In this document: in pieces, positions 21,437-33,332 of the stretch | How positions within the stretch are numbered: position 1 is the stretch's first letter | Layout: the number at the start of each line of letters is the position of its first letter | Assembly: GCF_025024155.1 (NCBI RefSeq) | Contig: NW_026251762.1 | Span: 207,228 to 271,227, forward strand | Length of the DNA stretch: 64,000 nucleotides | Reading direction: 5' to 3' | Origin: Gamsiella multidivaricata | Lineage: Eukaryota; Mortierellomycota; Mortierellomycetes; Mortierellales; Mortierellaceae | Translations under genes and position numbers: made by a program | Notes under the pieces: model-generated | What the model was told of the DNA's origin: nothing | What the model saw: only the letters and a program-made list of their open reading frames with translations | The model's database searches: none

Positions 21437-23303
21437 TGTACTGTAAAGTAACCTACATGAAGATGTAGAAGACCATACCAATAAGTTTAACTCCCATCAT
21501 TACTGGCGCTTCATCTTAGAATGTGAATGTTATATCTGTTATATGGAGTCCTGGTGACTGAGAACAAAAAAGTGAAGCCGCGTGAGGTGTGGAAACGAAG
21601 AATGAAAAAAGCGTACCGCCCGCGTGAGTAACGACTTTTATGCCCTCAATCCTCGGCAAAGCTATGATTTAAGTACAATCTCTCCCAGTTGTATGCTTGA
21701 TCGTACTGCACATTCCGTTCAAATTTGGTATCTTATCCTCGGATTTGGTCAACCTTCATTCCCAAGAACGATTCCACGAGCCAATTTTTTGAGAAAATAT
21801 CCAAGGACATGGAAGTTTTTAAGTTTTTAGGTTATGACTCGGAACTACATCCGAAGAAGGAGAGCATGCATGATCTCACTGCTGTGCTGCAGGACTTCGT
21901 ATCCAAATGGCACGACTCAAAATCAAGGGAAGATAAAAAAATATAAATTTTATGCATAGGATTCATGCCGACCTCCACAAATGCAAACACAAAATGCACA
22001 GAAGAAATTTTTATTTGAATCGAGCCAATGTCGCACAGCACACCACAGCACAGCAGTGAGATCATGCATGCAAATCGGATACCGTCGCGTTAAAATGTAA
22101 CTTAAAATCAATTACGTGCAGTATGCACCCAGGCGTGACATAGTCCACTAGGCGAGGAAAGAAAGAGGGCGAGGGGAAAAAACCTGTTTTGCTATTTCAG
22201 CTGAGGAACGTGCAGCATACCATTGGATAGTCTATATTTGCTAATCCATGATCTGGAGCAAGTTCCTAGGTGAGATAGTAAATAAAATGATAAGCTACAT
22301 GCTGGTACTCGTGTTCTGAGCAATTGTGACATCCTATCGCATTCACATGGCCATAACCCTACCGTTGATTGAACTCAGACAGATGGCGTGTTTGTTTCCA
22401 TCGCGCCCTGCCTGCCCGCCGCAATGTCTTCCCTTCGACCTCTTTCTCTTCCATGCATCCTTTTTCCCCTTCATGTCCTCAAGTGACGAACGTTGTTGCA
22501 AGAATCGGCTGTTGCGAAGTAAATTTTTTTTGTGATTCGCCAAGAGTCAACCCGGAAGCGATCTTTGTGGCACCAAATTCAACGGATAAGTTGCATGTGC
22601 TGCTAATCGGATTCGTTCCGAGTTAGCTCGCCACTAATTATCCAGGACAAAGTTGTACGTCTCTACACCAATCAAACACCAAGTAGTTCTCACGTCTATC
22701 AGAGCGAAGGCTCGCGAATGGTTGATTCGACAATTGGGACTTTTTGGTTTGTGCTAGCGAGAAATTGCTAGGTCATAGTTTGTGCACAAGGTCACTGCTG
22801 TGTCTGTCAAAGCGAAGACTCGGAACGTTGGATTCGATATTAAACTTTTGGCTGTAATGTCAACAAAAACGCAGCAGTTTTCCCAGGCAAACCTGTAAGT
22901 CTCTACAACGTACAGCTTGAAGGCGAGCCACTTTCAAAAGGTCGCTCGCTCAGCAGGGGCTAGTGAACGGGCGCGTTTGCTCGTCTTCAGGCCCAATTTC
23001 TGGTAACCAGGATCTATTCGACCACAGACCAAACACCATTCGCACAAACTCCATGAAAGAGGAGCGAACTGTAGGTGCAGGTAAAGCTCAAGAAGAGTGC
23101 TCGCCCGGGCCGGTTGGGCAACTCAACCTTCACCTGACTTTCTCACCCCTTCAATTCCATCTTTCTGTCGGAATCAGACCCGAGAGCATGACTTTGTTCG
23201 AAAGGATAAAATAGACTAAGGAGTAATCCCACTTCAAACTCAATTTTCAGGGGGGCATTGAAATGCCTTTTTCCGGGGATGAAGGGAGCGAGGTAAGAGA
23301 GCG
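21437..23303. other. Gene-poor stretch with small relics
   Basis: A possible exon relic lies at 21750-21946 (plus; IPKNDSTSQFFEKISKDMEV continuing to a stop), without start codon or known family. The segment 22640-22930 carries two diverged copies of short direct repeats (see separate entry). I see nothing else supportable. Confidence 0.35.
22640..22915. repeat. Degenerate direct repeats
   Basis: Two word pairs recur: ACGTCTCTACACCAAT (about 22655) with AAGTCTCTACAACGTA (about 22891), and GTCTATCAGAGCGAAGGCTC (about 22694) with GTCTGTCAAAGCGAAGACTC (about 22801). Spacing differs between pairs, so this is a decayed, rearranged repeat rather than a clean tandem array. Confidence 0.4.
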
Positions 23304-23729
23304 TTGAATGTGCTTTTTTTTATTACGCCACATCCCCCCCTTGCGCATGCCGGCTCTGAAAGCTGCAATGCGCAAACAAAGGCGCAAGGTCAGGAGAAAA
23401 TGGGGGCGATGTTGAAATATAAAAGGCGGGGGACTTGGAAAGAAAATATACCCTATCTCCACCTCCTACATTCTAACAACACTATCAAACTGGAGTTCAT
23501 ACTAGTAAACACATACGCGGAAACACCCGTACGTCTGTGCCGATATACCCAAGAAGCCAGGCACGAGGAACTCAAGGCAGCCATCGTAGCAGAATTCCAA
23601 AGACGAGGAGACCCCCCACTCTTTTGCGAGACCGGTGGCGATGTTACAGTAATAGTCTTCCAATCAGTCAACGAGAATTGGCTTCAGATTGCCAGAGCCG
23701 TGAGAAGTGCAGTTAATACCCATCCTTAG
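23304..23729 (+). CDS. Hypothetical protein, uncertain
   Basis: An open plus-strand frame whose second half looks coding (EARHEELKAAIVAEFQRRGD, then DVTVIVFQSVNENWLQIARA), ending in TAG at 23727-23729. No known family. A strong TATA-like element (ATATAAAAGGCGGG, about 23416) lies inside the frame, so either the true start is elsewhere and this is an exon relic, or the TATA element is fortuitous. Downstream (23794-24251) further open stretches on both strands could not be assigned. Confidence 0.25.
   Translation: MNVLFFITPHPPLAHAGSESCNAQTKAQGQEKMGAMLKYKRRGTWKENIPYLHLLHSNNTIKLEFILVNTYAETPVRLCRYTQEARHEELKAAIVAEFQRRGDPPLFCETGGDVTVIVFQSVNENWLQIARAVRSAVNTHP
23416..23429 (+). promoter_or_regulatory. 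TATA-like element
   Basis: ATATAAAAGGCGGG, a strong TATA match, followed after about 30 bp by a pyrimidine/A-rich leader-like sequence. No confident gene is attached to it. Confidence 0.3.
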
Positions 23730-24251
23730 TCTTATTGGAACAGGCGGGATGCTTGCGAGAAGTATCCCCACCAACGCGACACAAGTTCATCCAAATGTCA
23801 AGTTCTAATACGACATGGATTGCATTGGCGACTACGACCTGTGGGGAAGATGTAACCTCACTTACGGATACATTTGCGATAGCCATGGACAGATTCAGTA
23901 TCGCATATACAACACTGTCTGTACCCAGTGGTGCGATTGTGAGGTCACTGGGTGTATCGGAACTCCCAAGGAGTTTGATAGCTAAGGACACCCTGCCAGC
24001 AGTTATGGCTGAGAAAAGGCTGCATCAAGGTGCCTACGCCAGTTGTTACTGTTGCGCCATTTATGACCGACCTCACATGTTGCTATTTTACTATTTTCAA
24101 TGCCACGGCTTTCAGTCTAGCACCTTTACTGCTTCCTCCTCTTTTTTACATAACTGTTATCAAATACTTAAATACCTTCAATTCTTTCAATAAACCTCGG
24201 TCAACCCCAACAGAAAATACAACTTCCTCTCGAGAAAACCCGACTTACTAG

Positions 24252-24555
24252 CCAAACTCTCTCTCACCAGCGTATCAGGTGCATATATCACGCCATATAA
24301 ACTCGCCACCGCCAATGATGACAATTCGACCATGGTGCTAGGTTTCGAACAACTTGTCCTCTAGCATAACCAGAGAAATCCATTCATGAGAAGTGACATT
24401 AATAAAATCACCCAGAGTGCCTCTGCAAACAGGTACAACAGTTTATTCGAGCATGATATCATAGTCATAACCATGCTGCGTCCAGTTTCTAGAGCATTCC
24501 AGCACAACTGTGCCTAGCCACATCCTTCGTATATAAGAGCTCTTCAAACGTAGGA
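24252..24555. other. Intergenic, no gene seen
   Basis: AT-rich; no exon or repeat recognised. Confidence 0.35.
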
Positions 24556-24596
24556 TTAGATAACAATCAATAATCGAATAAACCTCTGATTCCACC

Positions 24597-24794
24597 CTAG
24601 AACCCCTCCGACCACTGACTGTTTGCAACCTCCCATAGGAATCAAGAAGTCTTTGGCCTCGTTCATCGTCGCACTGTTGGTGTCAGGACCCCATTCTGCA
24701 TCCCAAAGCTTGGTATTCGCAGTCTCCTCTGGAGACGCCATCTGGCGGATCAAATCCCAGGCGATTCCGTTGCCTTTGGCGGTGAAGGCACTCC
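24597..24794 (-). pseudogene. Single exon of an unrecognised gene
   Basis: After an acceptor TTTTAACAG the minus strand reads WSAFTAKGNGIAWDLIRQMA, then ETANTKLWDAEWGPDTNSAT and DFLIPMGGCKQSVVGG. The composition is clearly coding-like, but I could not find matching exons on either side. It may be an orphan exon of a decayed gene. The family is not recognised. Confidence 0.35.
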
Positions 24795-25429
24795 ACTGTT
24801 AAAAGACAAGGAATGACATCTGAACGTCAGCTTTTGTATGCATTCATGGAGGAGATCCATTTTCACATAACCAGCATTTTGCCACCTACACTAAATTCGT
24901 TGCAGACGACTTTAATTGAACGGGATATTGTAAGCAGTAGAGTAGCCTTGTTGCTACGATCTGCTGAGATTAAGCCCATTGTTCTATAGATTTGTTCGAA
25001 AGAACAACATCTCCCTTCTTTTTTTCTCTCTTTCCATGCAAGGGGTTAAGGGGCGCGAGAGTGGGAGTGTGGAGAGGATGGGCACTGGGGAGGTTGAGAG
25101 AGGCGTGGGTCAAAAACACACCTGCGTCTGTGCCTGTGTGTGTGCGAAGGACAACGAATGGTGTGCCTCCAATGGGGAACTAAGTTCTAAACATATTAGG
25201 GTTCTCTTGGGAAATGTTCACAGATAGTTGATCCAGATCGGCAAGTAAGATGGAGTGTATCAAATGTTGTCCGCTGCGCTGCTACTGCTTCGCCCCCAGG
25301 CTCTTTGAGCATGAGCTCATTTCGACACATGTCTATTTAAGAGGCCAATATCTTGTCACCTCCCACATTTCCCTGCACTGCCTATCTCGCTTTCGTCCTT
25401 TGCACACAACTCACACCTCATATATCACC
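24795..25429. other. Upstream region of the truncated F-box gene
   Basis: Contains a purine-rich patch (25040-25100) and a TATA-like TATTTAAG about 100 bp before the F-box ATG. No other gene seen. Confidence 0.35.
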
Positions 25430-25639
25430 ATGACAGCCAACGCCTGTATTATCACCACTTTCAACATTCCTGAGCTGGCCGACCACACCGTACAGTATCT
25501 CGATCCGCACGACATTTTCAATTGCCTATGTACCTGCAAGGTGCTAGCCCACCATCTCAAGCCTTTTCTGTGGCGTAACTTCCGCATGTGGAGAAGCATC
25601 GACAGTACAACAGTAACACAAGTCAGGAAGTCAGGGTAG
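25430..25639 (+). pseudogene. F-box protein, only the N-terminal F-box left
   Basis: Starts at ATG 25430 (MTANACIITT). The F-box is readable: FNIPELADHTVQYLDPHDIF, then CLCTCKVLAHHLKPFLWRNF. In the family this motif binds Skp1 in SCF ubiquitin ligases, and a long leucine-rich or other substrate-binding region follows. Here the frame ends at residue 69 (TAG 25637-25639) and the next sequence belongs to an inverted retrotransposon gag. The gene therefore appears cut by that insertion. A TATA-like element upstream suggests it was once expressed. Confidence 0.6.
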
Positions 25640-25810
25640 GAACGAATGTCTGTATTAAGGTGGCTGTGGTGTTTTATGTACCTGAGTGTGAGTCAAGGAG
25701 ACAAAAGAGCGTGTGTGTTTATTATACTCCCGGTAGGGGTTTTTATAGCCCCATCTGGGGCTTGGAGTATTAGATAGCTTAATAGTTTCATGAATAAAAA
25801 AGGAAGTGGC

Positions 25811-26227
25811 CTAAATGTGAAGGTTCACTCCCAGTACAGTCCCAATTTGGGTCTGGACGGAACAGTATGTCCACCATGTTGCCGCTTTGTCGGATAAGAG
25901 GAGCGCGGCAATGGTGGTCCATTCGGTCTGTTTGACCTTAGCGACGGAGAAATAAAGCTCGATCATTTTTAACCAGCAGAGCGCCTTGGTTGCATTTCTT
26001 TCTCCGCGGTAAGGCCCTGGGGATGGTGCGTGGACACGAGCAAGTGCGGGCGCAGTGGATTGGGCTTCAACGAGTGGACGCAGACGGCCTTGGGCAAACT
26101 GCAGACCGGAGGGGTGGGTGAGGTCAAGTTGTGCGAAATCTTGGAGAAGCGTTTCAAGCGCTATGAGGATGACAGGGTTGGTGGACGTTGGCTGGGACAT
26201 GGTGGAGTGACTTTCCTTTGCTACCAA
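25811..26227 (-). pseudogene. Ty3/gypsy gag remnant
   Basis: The minus strand encodes a gag-like capsid region: VILIALETLLQDFAQLDLTH, then KALCWLKMIELYFSVAKVKQ and TEWTTIAALLLSDKAATWW, a typical Retrotrans_gag block. The frame ends at 25811, well before a nucleocapsid knuckle, and no pol follows. The sequence to the left (25640-25800, minus) has a TATAAAAACCCC box and may be LTR-derived. Confidence 0.65.
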
Positions 26228-26228
26228 T
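26217..26228 (-). other. Possible primer-binding site of the gag remnant
   Basis: On the minus strand, just upstream of the preferred gag ATG, the sequence reads TTACATTGGTAGCAAAGG. This resembles the TGGTATCAGAGC-type site complementary to initiator tRNA-Met used by many Ty3/gypsy elements. Several mismatches. Confidence 0.3.
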
Positions 26229-26307
26229 GTAACAAGACGAAGGGAGTAGAGAAAAGAACTATTCTTACTAATATTTGCAGTGCACGGATATATATACTAT
26301 ATGACTA

Positions 26308-26640
26308 TTGTTGCACTTCAAGAACCGAACGGCGCTTATTCCGCACATACCTCTCATGACCCTGGACGACGGATTTACACCAATCAAGTTCATTAGGCGC
26401 CAGTTTCCTGTCAAGCCTGCATTTGCCATGACCATTAACAAGGCGCAAGGACAAACACTTGACCACGTTGGTGTTTATCTTCCTCAGAACGTCTTTGGTG
26501 CTAGGCAATTGTATGTCGGCTTCTCGCGTTGCAAACACCGAGACAACCTCAAGGTTCTGGTCGAAAATGGTGCCATAGATGGAAAGAAGGGCGAAATATC
26601 GTCCAATAAAGCTATTTTAATTTTTGTATGCCGCGGGCAG
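26308..26640 (+). pseudogene. PIF1/Helitron helicase C-terminal remnant
   Basis: The C-terminal helicase motifs of PIF1-type helicases are present: IKFIRRQFPVKPAFAMTINK, AQGQTLDHVGVYLPQNVFGA and RQLYVGFSRCKHRDNLKVLV. Only about the last 100 residues of the domain remain; Walker A and the Rep nuclease part are absent. It is most likely the 3' piece of a Helitron. A weak GCAGT/ACTGC stem near 26638-26660 followed by CTAGT could be a Helitron 3' end, but this is tentative. Confidence 0.65.
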
Positions 26641-26772
26641 TTCTACTTTTCGACGACTGCTGGTCTGCTAGTCACATGGAGCGTGGGAGTTTCCGGATAC
26701 TCTTAGCCAGGACCTGATCTTCCCTCATTCCAACTTTCAAGATTCCTCATCACTTTCTCACACTTGATTACC

Positions 26773-27638
26773 ATGGCTGCCCTGAACCGCGTCAAGAGAG
26801 TTTGGTATGAGATGACACTGGGTGGATATCTTCGCAATGACAAAATGACAGCGGTTTTTTGACGGATCTTTCAATTGTTAGGACCAATTACGTGCAGCAA
26901 GACGGATTCGATGCCCATGCTCTTTCCGGTGTAAGTGGCTCGCTCTGCAGCTCCCATCTGGCAATCCCACATACCCATACTAATGCATTATACGCCAATA
27001 ACGCAACCGTAGCTCAAGCTTATCTCTGCTGGAAAGGGCACTTGCCATGCTGAACTCAAGATTACTCCCCAGCACTTGGTATGTATTTAATCCGATTTTG
27101 AAAACATGATCAAAATGCTCATTTCATTGGAAACTCATACTGAGTTAAATTGTTCGTCCTTATAGAATCGACTGGGTGGATGCCATGGAGGTCTTCTCAG
27201 CACTATTGTCGATGTTGGTGGATCATTAGCAATTGCCGCAGATGACATGCTCGCCACCGGTATGTCAACAGGTAAAGTTCAGCAAGCTTGCGATGGATGA
27301 TAAATGGTGAACTAAATCTGGCGAAGTTACTGACCGAAATGGTCATAGACATTAGCGTGTCCTTTGTGTCTGCGGCTCAGCTGGATGACACATTGTCCAT
27401 TGTAAGATGATACTAGGTTGTTTATTGTTTGATGTTGGTGTATATGCGCGTCCTAAGAGTGATTTCTGCTGTCCTGCTCCTTAGAACTCTCGTTGTCTCA
27501 AAATTGGGGGCTCTCTCGCCTTTACGGATGTAGAGATTACCACCAGAGACAGAGTTGTTGCTCTTGGGCGTCACACCAAATTCGTGCGCCTTGCCCACAA
27601 AGCAAATGCAGAGAAAAAGCTGGATGGAGAGACATAAA
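26773..27638 (+). CDS. Hotdog-fold acyl-CoA thioesterase, ACOT13/THEM2-like
   Basis: Hydrolyses acyl-CoA thioesters; in animals the homologue is mitochondrial/cytosolic. Six exons join in frame: MAALNRVKRVW | TNYVQQDGFDAHALSG | LKLISAGKGTCHAELKITPQ | the core exon | STDISVSFVSAAQLDDTLSI | NSRCLKIGGSLAFTDVEITT. The core is RLGGCHGGLLSTIVDVGGSL, with the HGG motif and the following Asp that acts as catalytic base in ACOT13. The C-terminus has the family's VALGRHTKFV. Introns start GTATGA, GTAAGT, GTATGT, GTAAAG and GTAAGA and end AG. Length (about 160 residues) suits the family. Stop at 27636-27638. It converges with translin, 43 bp away. Confidence 0.88.
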
Positions 27639-27681
27639 GCGTTGTGGCTACCTCCTCTCAGCCGCTGGCCAACGGCACATC

Positions 27682-28873
27682 CTATGCGCGCAGTTCCGTT
27701 CCAACATGATCTACTCCCTGCGCTGGCTCTGTGGAGGCCATGACAAGCTTCCGTACTGTCAAGTCGTAAATGATTTCCTCCACTTTCTTGATGTCATACT
27801 AGACGAAAATATAGACATAGATTTAGATCATCGAAATATAATGTAAGTATTGTAGCCGAATAATGCTGTGCCAGGTGCCTTACCTTGATACCGTCGAATC
27901 TTTTGCGAAGCGTATCATTCTTCAGGTTTAGCAGCTGGAAACCGCTATAAAGTTCCTTGAGAAACTTGCCAATGCGTACTGGACGCGCGAAATCTCCTGC
28001 CGTCACAGCGTTCACAGCCAACCGCGACTACATAGAAAGGGTGTTGCTGTGTTAGTAGTAGTCCAATTTCGATACAAAAGTGCCGATCCATGTAGCATTT
28101 GGTTGCATGCTGTTCACCCACCAGCTCACCGGTCAAAGACACAATGCCGTGCAAAAACTCCTCGATCGATATCTGGAATTCCGTCATGTCGTTGTTAAGA
28201 TCGACCTTAACTATCGGTTCATGCATGAGAACAGAATAGCAAATGTGAGTTATCATTTAAGAGCGGACAATGTGGGCAGATCCGGAACCATAAAGTAAGC
28301 GCCGACCTACCAGCGAAAAATCCCTCCAGTTCCTCGACTGTAATCAATCGCTCATGTTCCAGATATATGATCAACGTTGCGAGAAAGCACGCCTGCTGCA
28401 TTGGGCCCGACCAGAGATTATTGTATTTGTAGTAATGGTTGGTGGGGACAATCTTGGCCACTGCTTGGATGTGTCCCTGTATTTCTCCAAAATGGATGCG
28501 GGCTTGGGCGCATAAAGCGAGCACTATCTCGAGATAGGCAAAGAGAACAGTTAGTGTGGGCCATTGTGCTTCGACATGAGCTCGTTTCTTATTAAAGAAA
28601 AAGCAACTGACATTCACGGGTAGACTTACCTTGTTCCATGGGACTAGAATGGACTCTGTTCAATACTGCGGTGATGTTTCTGTTCGTCCGGTCAAGCTCT
28701 CGAACGGCAGCGCGGATATTGTCCTTGGCAGTCTGTTGAAAACATGTTCAAGTCCAGAGTCAAAAACATATTTAAAGCGATTGTGTTGCAAGTAACGAGA
28801 ATTGTCCTACTGTTTCCGCCTCCATTGAAGCCTGGATGGCATCGAAGAATCCCAGATCCACGACGTTTGACAT
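27682..28873 (-). CDS. TSN: Translin
   Basis: RNA/ssDNA-binding protein that forms octamers, alone or with TRAX (C3PO endonuclease). Six exons join in frame: MSNVVDLGFFDAIQASMEAE (28873) | AKDNIRAAVRELDRTNRNIT (28732-28630) | ALCAQARIHFGEIQGHIQAV (to about 28313) | VKVDLNNDMTEFQISIEEFL (28213-28125) | RLAVNAVTAGDFARPVRIGK (about 28027-27886) | YDIKKVEEIIYDLTVRKLVM (to TAG 27684-27682). Hallmarks are the NHYYKYNNLW segment, the EFLHGIVSLTGEL helix, and GDFARPVRIGKFLKELYSGF. Length (about 230 residues) matches translin, and the TRAX-specific catalytic acids are not expected here. No damage seen. Confidence 0.92.
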
Positions 28874-29043
28874 GCTTGGCTGATTTTGAAGCTGTACATC
28901 AGGACAATGGTGGATGCGTAAGATTAGCCTTTGTACCCAAGTGGTGACTGTCCCAATGAAGCCGTTGCCACCGAATTACAGTTCACTTCCGGTACTCCTG
29001 TAGCATCTCCTCCATCGATTTGCACCCGCGCATCACCACCATA

Positions 29044-30804
29044 ATGTTCCGTAATTTCAACGCATGGTTTGCGCCAGAACTGGACGCGTACAAGGCTACC
29101 TGGAGTAAGAGGACCGAAACACTAGTCGCACTGTCACACGTTCAAACTGCAATAAGCGCGTTGTGGGCGTGTTTATTAATAATATCCTGTTTTTTTGAAG
29201 CCAAGAACGGTGGCGAGGAACAGGCACTCGAAAAGGCCGATATTGCCTTTGTCACCGATCGTACACCCTCCAGTTCAGACAGGTGCATCGTCGCTTCTTC
29301 TTCAAATGTTGCTCGCTGTCTACTCCTTTTGAGATAGTACGCTGACGCATTGACTCTTGATCTCCGTATCCGGTACGCCACAGGCTAAAGCCCACCATGA
29401 AGATCCTACGGCCAGACTGGATTGAAGGTAAAACATTATCCATGGAGTCATTGGGGCGTATTATATTTCCTTACATTTGAGGGCATGGTTTTTACTGCTA
29501 TGACACTCATACCCTGCCTTCGCTATGGCTTTACTTTTTTTCGCTGACTTCACAGATTCTGTCCGTGGCGGCAGACGTTTATCCCTACAGCGATATAAAG
29601 GAGCCTTTCCTGGACTTCGGAGGCTGGGTATGATATGCGCATAGTTGGACTGAAGATGTACCCATTGTTTCCTCCGCAAACCTGATGCCAGATGACCATT
29701 CAATCTTGATAGATTCCAGTCAGTTTGAGGGCCACTTGGCTGTTGGTTTGGATGCGCTTGCGAGTACCAACATTTTATCGCTCACACCAGCTTCCGATCA
29801 TCTACATCAGCCAGAGACAGGAATTGAAGAACTGTCATATTCAGATGGCAGCGCTGCCTACTTCAACCCTTCAGCAACAATGGGACGTACCATCGATACA
29901 TCTGGAAGAGGCACGAGTCTGCCCGAACTGCCTCAGGAATCGACTCTAGGGACATCGACGCAATTCATGGGCCACTGCCAAACTTCGCATCTATCTTCTA
30001 GCCAAAAAGAAAAAGAAGAACGGGATGAGCAGGAAAAGCATGTTGGAACACCACGGGAGAGCTCAGGTACATACGAATACGCAATGGACAGCCAGTTAGA
30101 TAAAGAGCAAAAGCGAACCTTTGTCGAACGGACAACGAGGCCATTACCGCATCCAGAAGTCATTGTTGTCGGCGCTAGCTCGACGGCAGGCACATTGCCT
30201 TCAGTAGAAATTCAGCCGACAGCTACGAGGAAGAGGCAGCTCCCCGAAACGGTGATAAGGCGCAAAAGGTACGATCGATTGTTCTGTACACTGGCATCGA
30301 CTGGAAAGTAGTTCGTATTTTCTAATACTGTACATCGTGGCATTATTGTTTGCAGAGTATCTCCAGCTGTACGTGACATGCGGAACGACAAAAGCTTTTT
30401 CGACGATAGGTAAGATCCTTTATCTATGATTGAACGCGACACTAGTCTATGGGTGCTTTAACTATGTTGTTTATTGTTCAATTTTGTACAGTAGTCCTGA
30501 AAGAGAAGTAATTCAGCAGTATCAACGAGGTCCGGACGAGCGACTAAGGCAAGTGGATGATGGGGAAAACATGCGAAGCATAGAGACAGAGTCCCTACCA
30601 TCTTTAAGAGATCCTGTACCTGATATAGCGAGTCCTCTGGAAAGGGTCATTGCGCGGCAGAGAGCAGAGGAGTACCTGAAGAACACTATGGGACGTCTAA
30701 ACAAAGATACAAACGGCCCTTACTCAGGCAAAGATCCGCAGTTATATATAATCGACATCCCTTCGACTGATATCTCGTTACAGCTAAAATATAAGGGCAA
30801 ATAA
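29044..30804 (+). CDS. N-terminal BRCT-domain protein of unknown role
   Basis: Exons 1-4 build one BRCT domain: MFRNFNAWFAPELDAYKATW | KNGGEEQALEKADIAFVTDR | RLKPTMKILRPDWIE | DSVRGGRRLSLQRYKGAF. The Trp of DWIE is the conserved BRCT tryptophan. Donor/acceptor pairs at 29105/29200, 29283/29383 and 29428/29555 keep the frame. A long low-complexity Ser/Thr/Glu-rich part follows (29712-30311, with a basic ATRKRQLPETVIRRKRYDR). Two more exons follow, ending with YIIDIPSTDISLQLKYKGK at 30804. An N-terminal BRCT before a disordered region occurs in RAP1-type telomere proteins and several DNA-repair factors. No Myb or catalytic domain is visible, so I leave the role open. The exon 4/5 junction is uncertain. 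Confidence 0.6.
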
Positions 30805-31112
30805 AGGATACCAATACTACTGGCTTTCCAATCCATTCTTCAACAACAGCGTCGCGCATACCGCGTAGGCTTGCACATGAAAAGTGGCAAGTGGCTTTGG
30901 CAACGTCTTACCCGCGTGTGCTTGCCTTCCCATTCGTTCGAGCGGTAAATAAAAAGGTTGAGCGCTGTTGTGTTTCGCTTTTCTCTTCATCGGTTCCTTC
31001 AGTCCCCTAACACGACTCCAACAGACCGGCTCCCCTATTCTCTCTTACCCCACCACACACACACACTCACTCACTCACACACCTCCTCCAATCTTTTTAA
31101 TCCTTTATCAAC
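30805..31112 (+). promoter_or_regulatory. Alpha-tubulin promoter and 5' leader
   Basis: Between the BRCT gene and alpha-tubulin. AAATAAAAAGG at about 30947 is a TATA-like box. A (TCAC/ACAC)-rich microsatellite lies in the presumed 5' leader at about 31052-31084. Confidence 0.5.
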
Positions 31113-33129
<2,017 letters not shown>

Positions 33130-33332
33130 GCGGTTTTCGCATCTGATAACTGCTGTTGGAATTTTTGCAAATACGAAGTGAAGCTTGCACATCACCATAT
33201 CCTATTTGCATCAATTGTGTGGATCAAATAAATACCAGAGAGAATAAAGGACGCTTGTCCACGAAAACAAACATGATGCAGTCAAGTGTGTGTGTGACAC
33301 AAGGATGTTTTATTATATTCCTGGCGGACCCT

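Noticed and set aside
23713..24251. Genes on either strand at 23.7-24.25 kb
   Set aside because: Competing open frames on both strands, none with splice sites, conserved motifs or a good start. One has a hydrophobic segment (plus, about 24100), but that alone is not enough.
26638..26675. Helitron 3' terminus (stem then CTAGT)
   Set aside because: The stem is only 5 bp with a 14-base loop and the spacing to CTAGT is approximate. Mentioned in the feature text but not called as an end.
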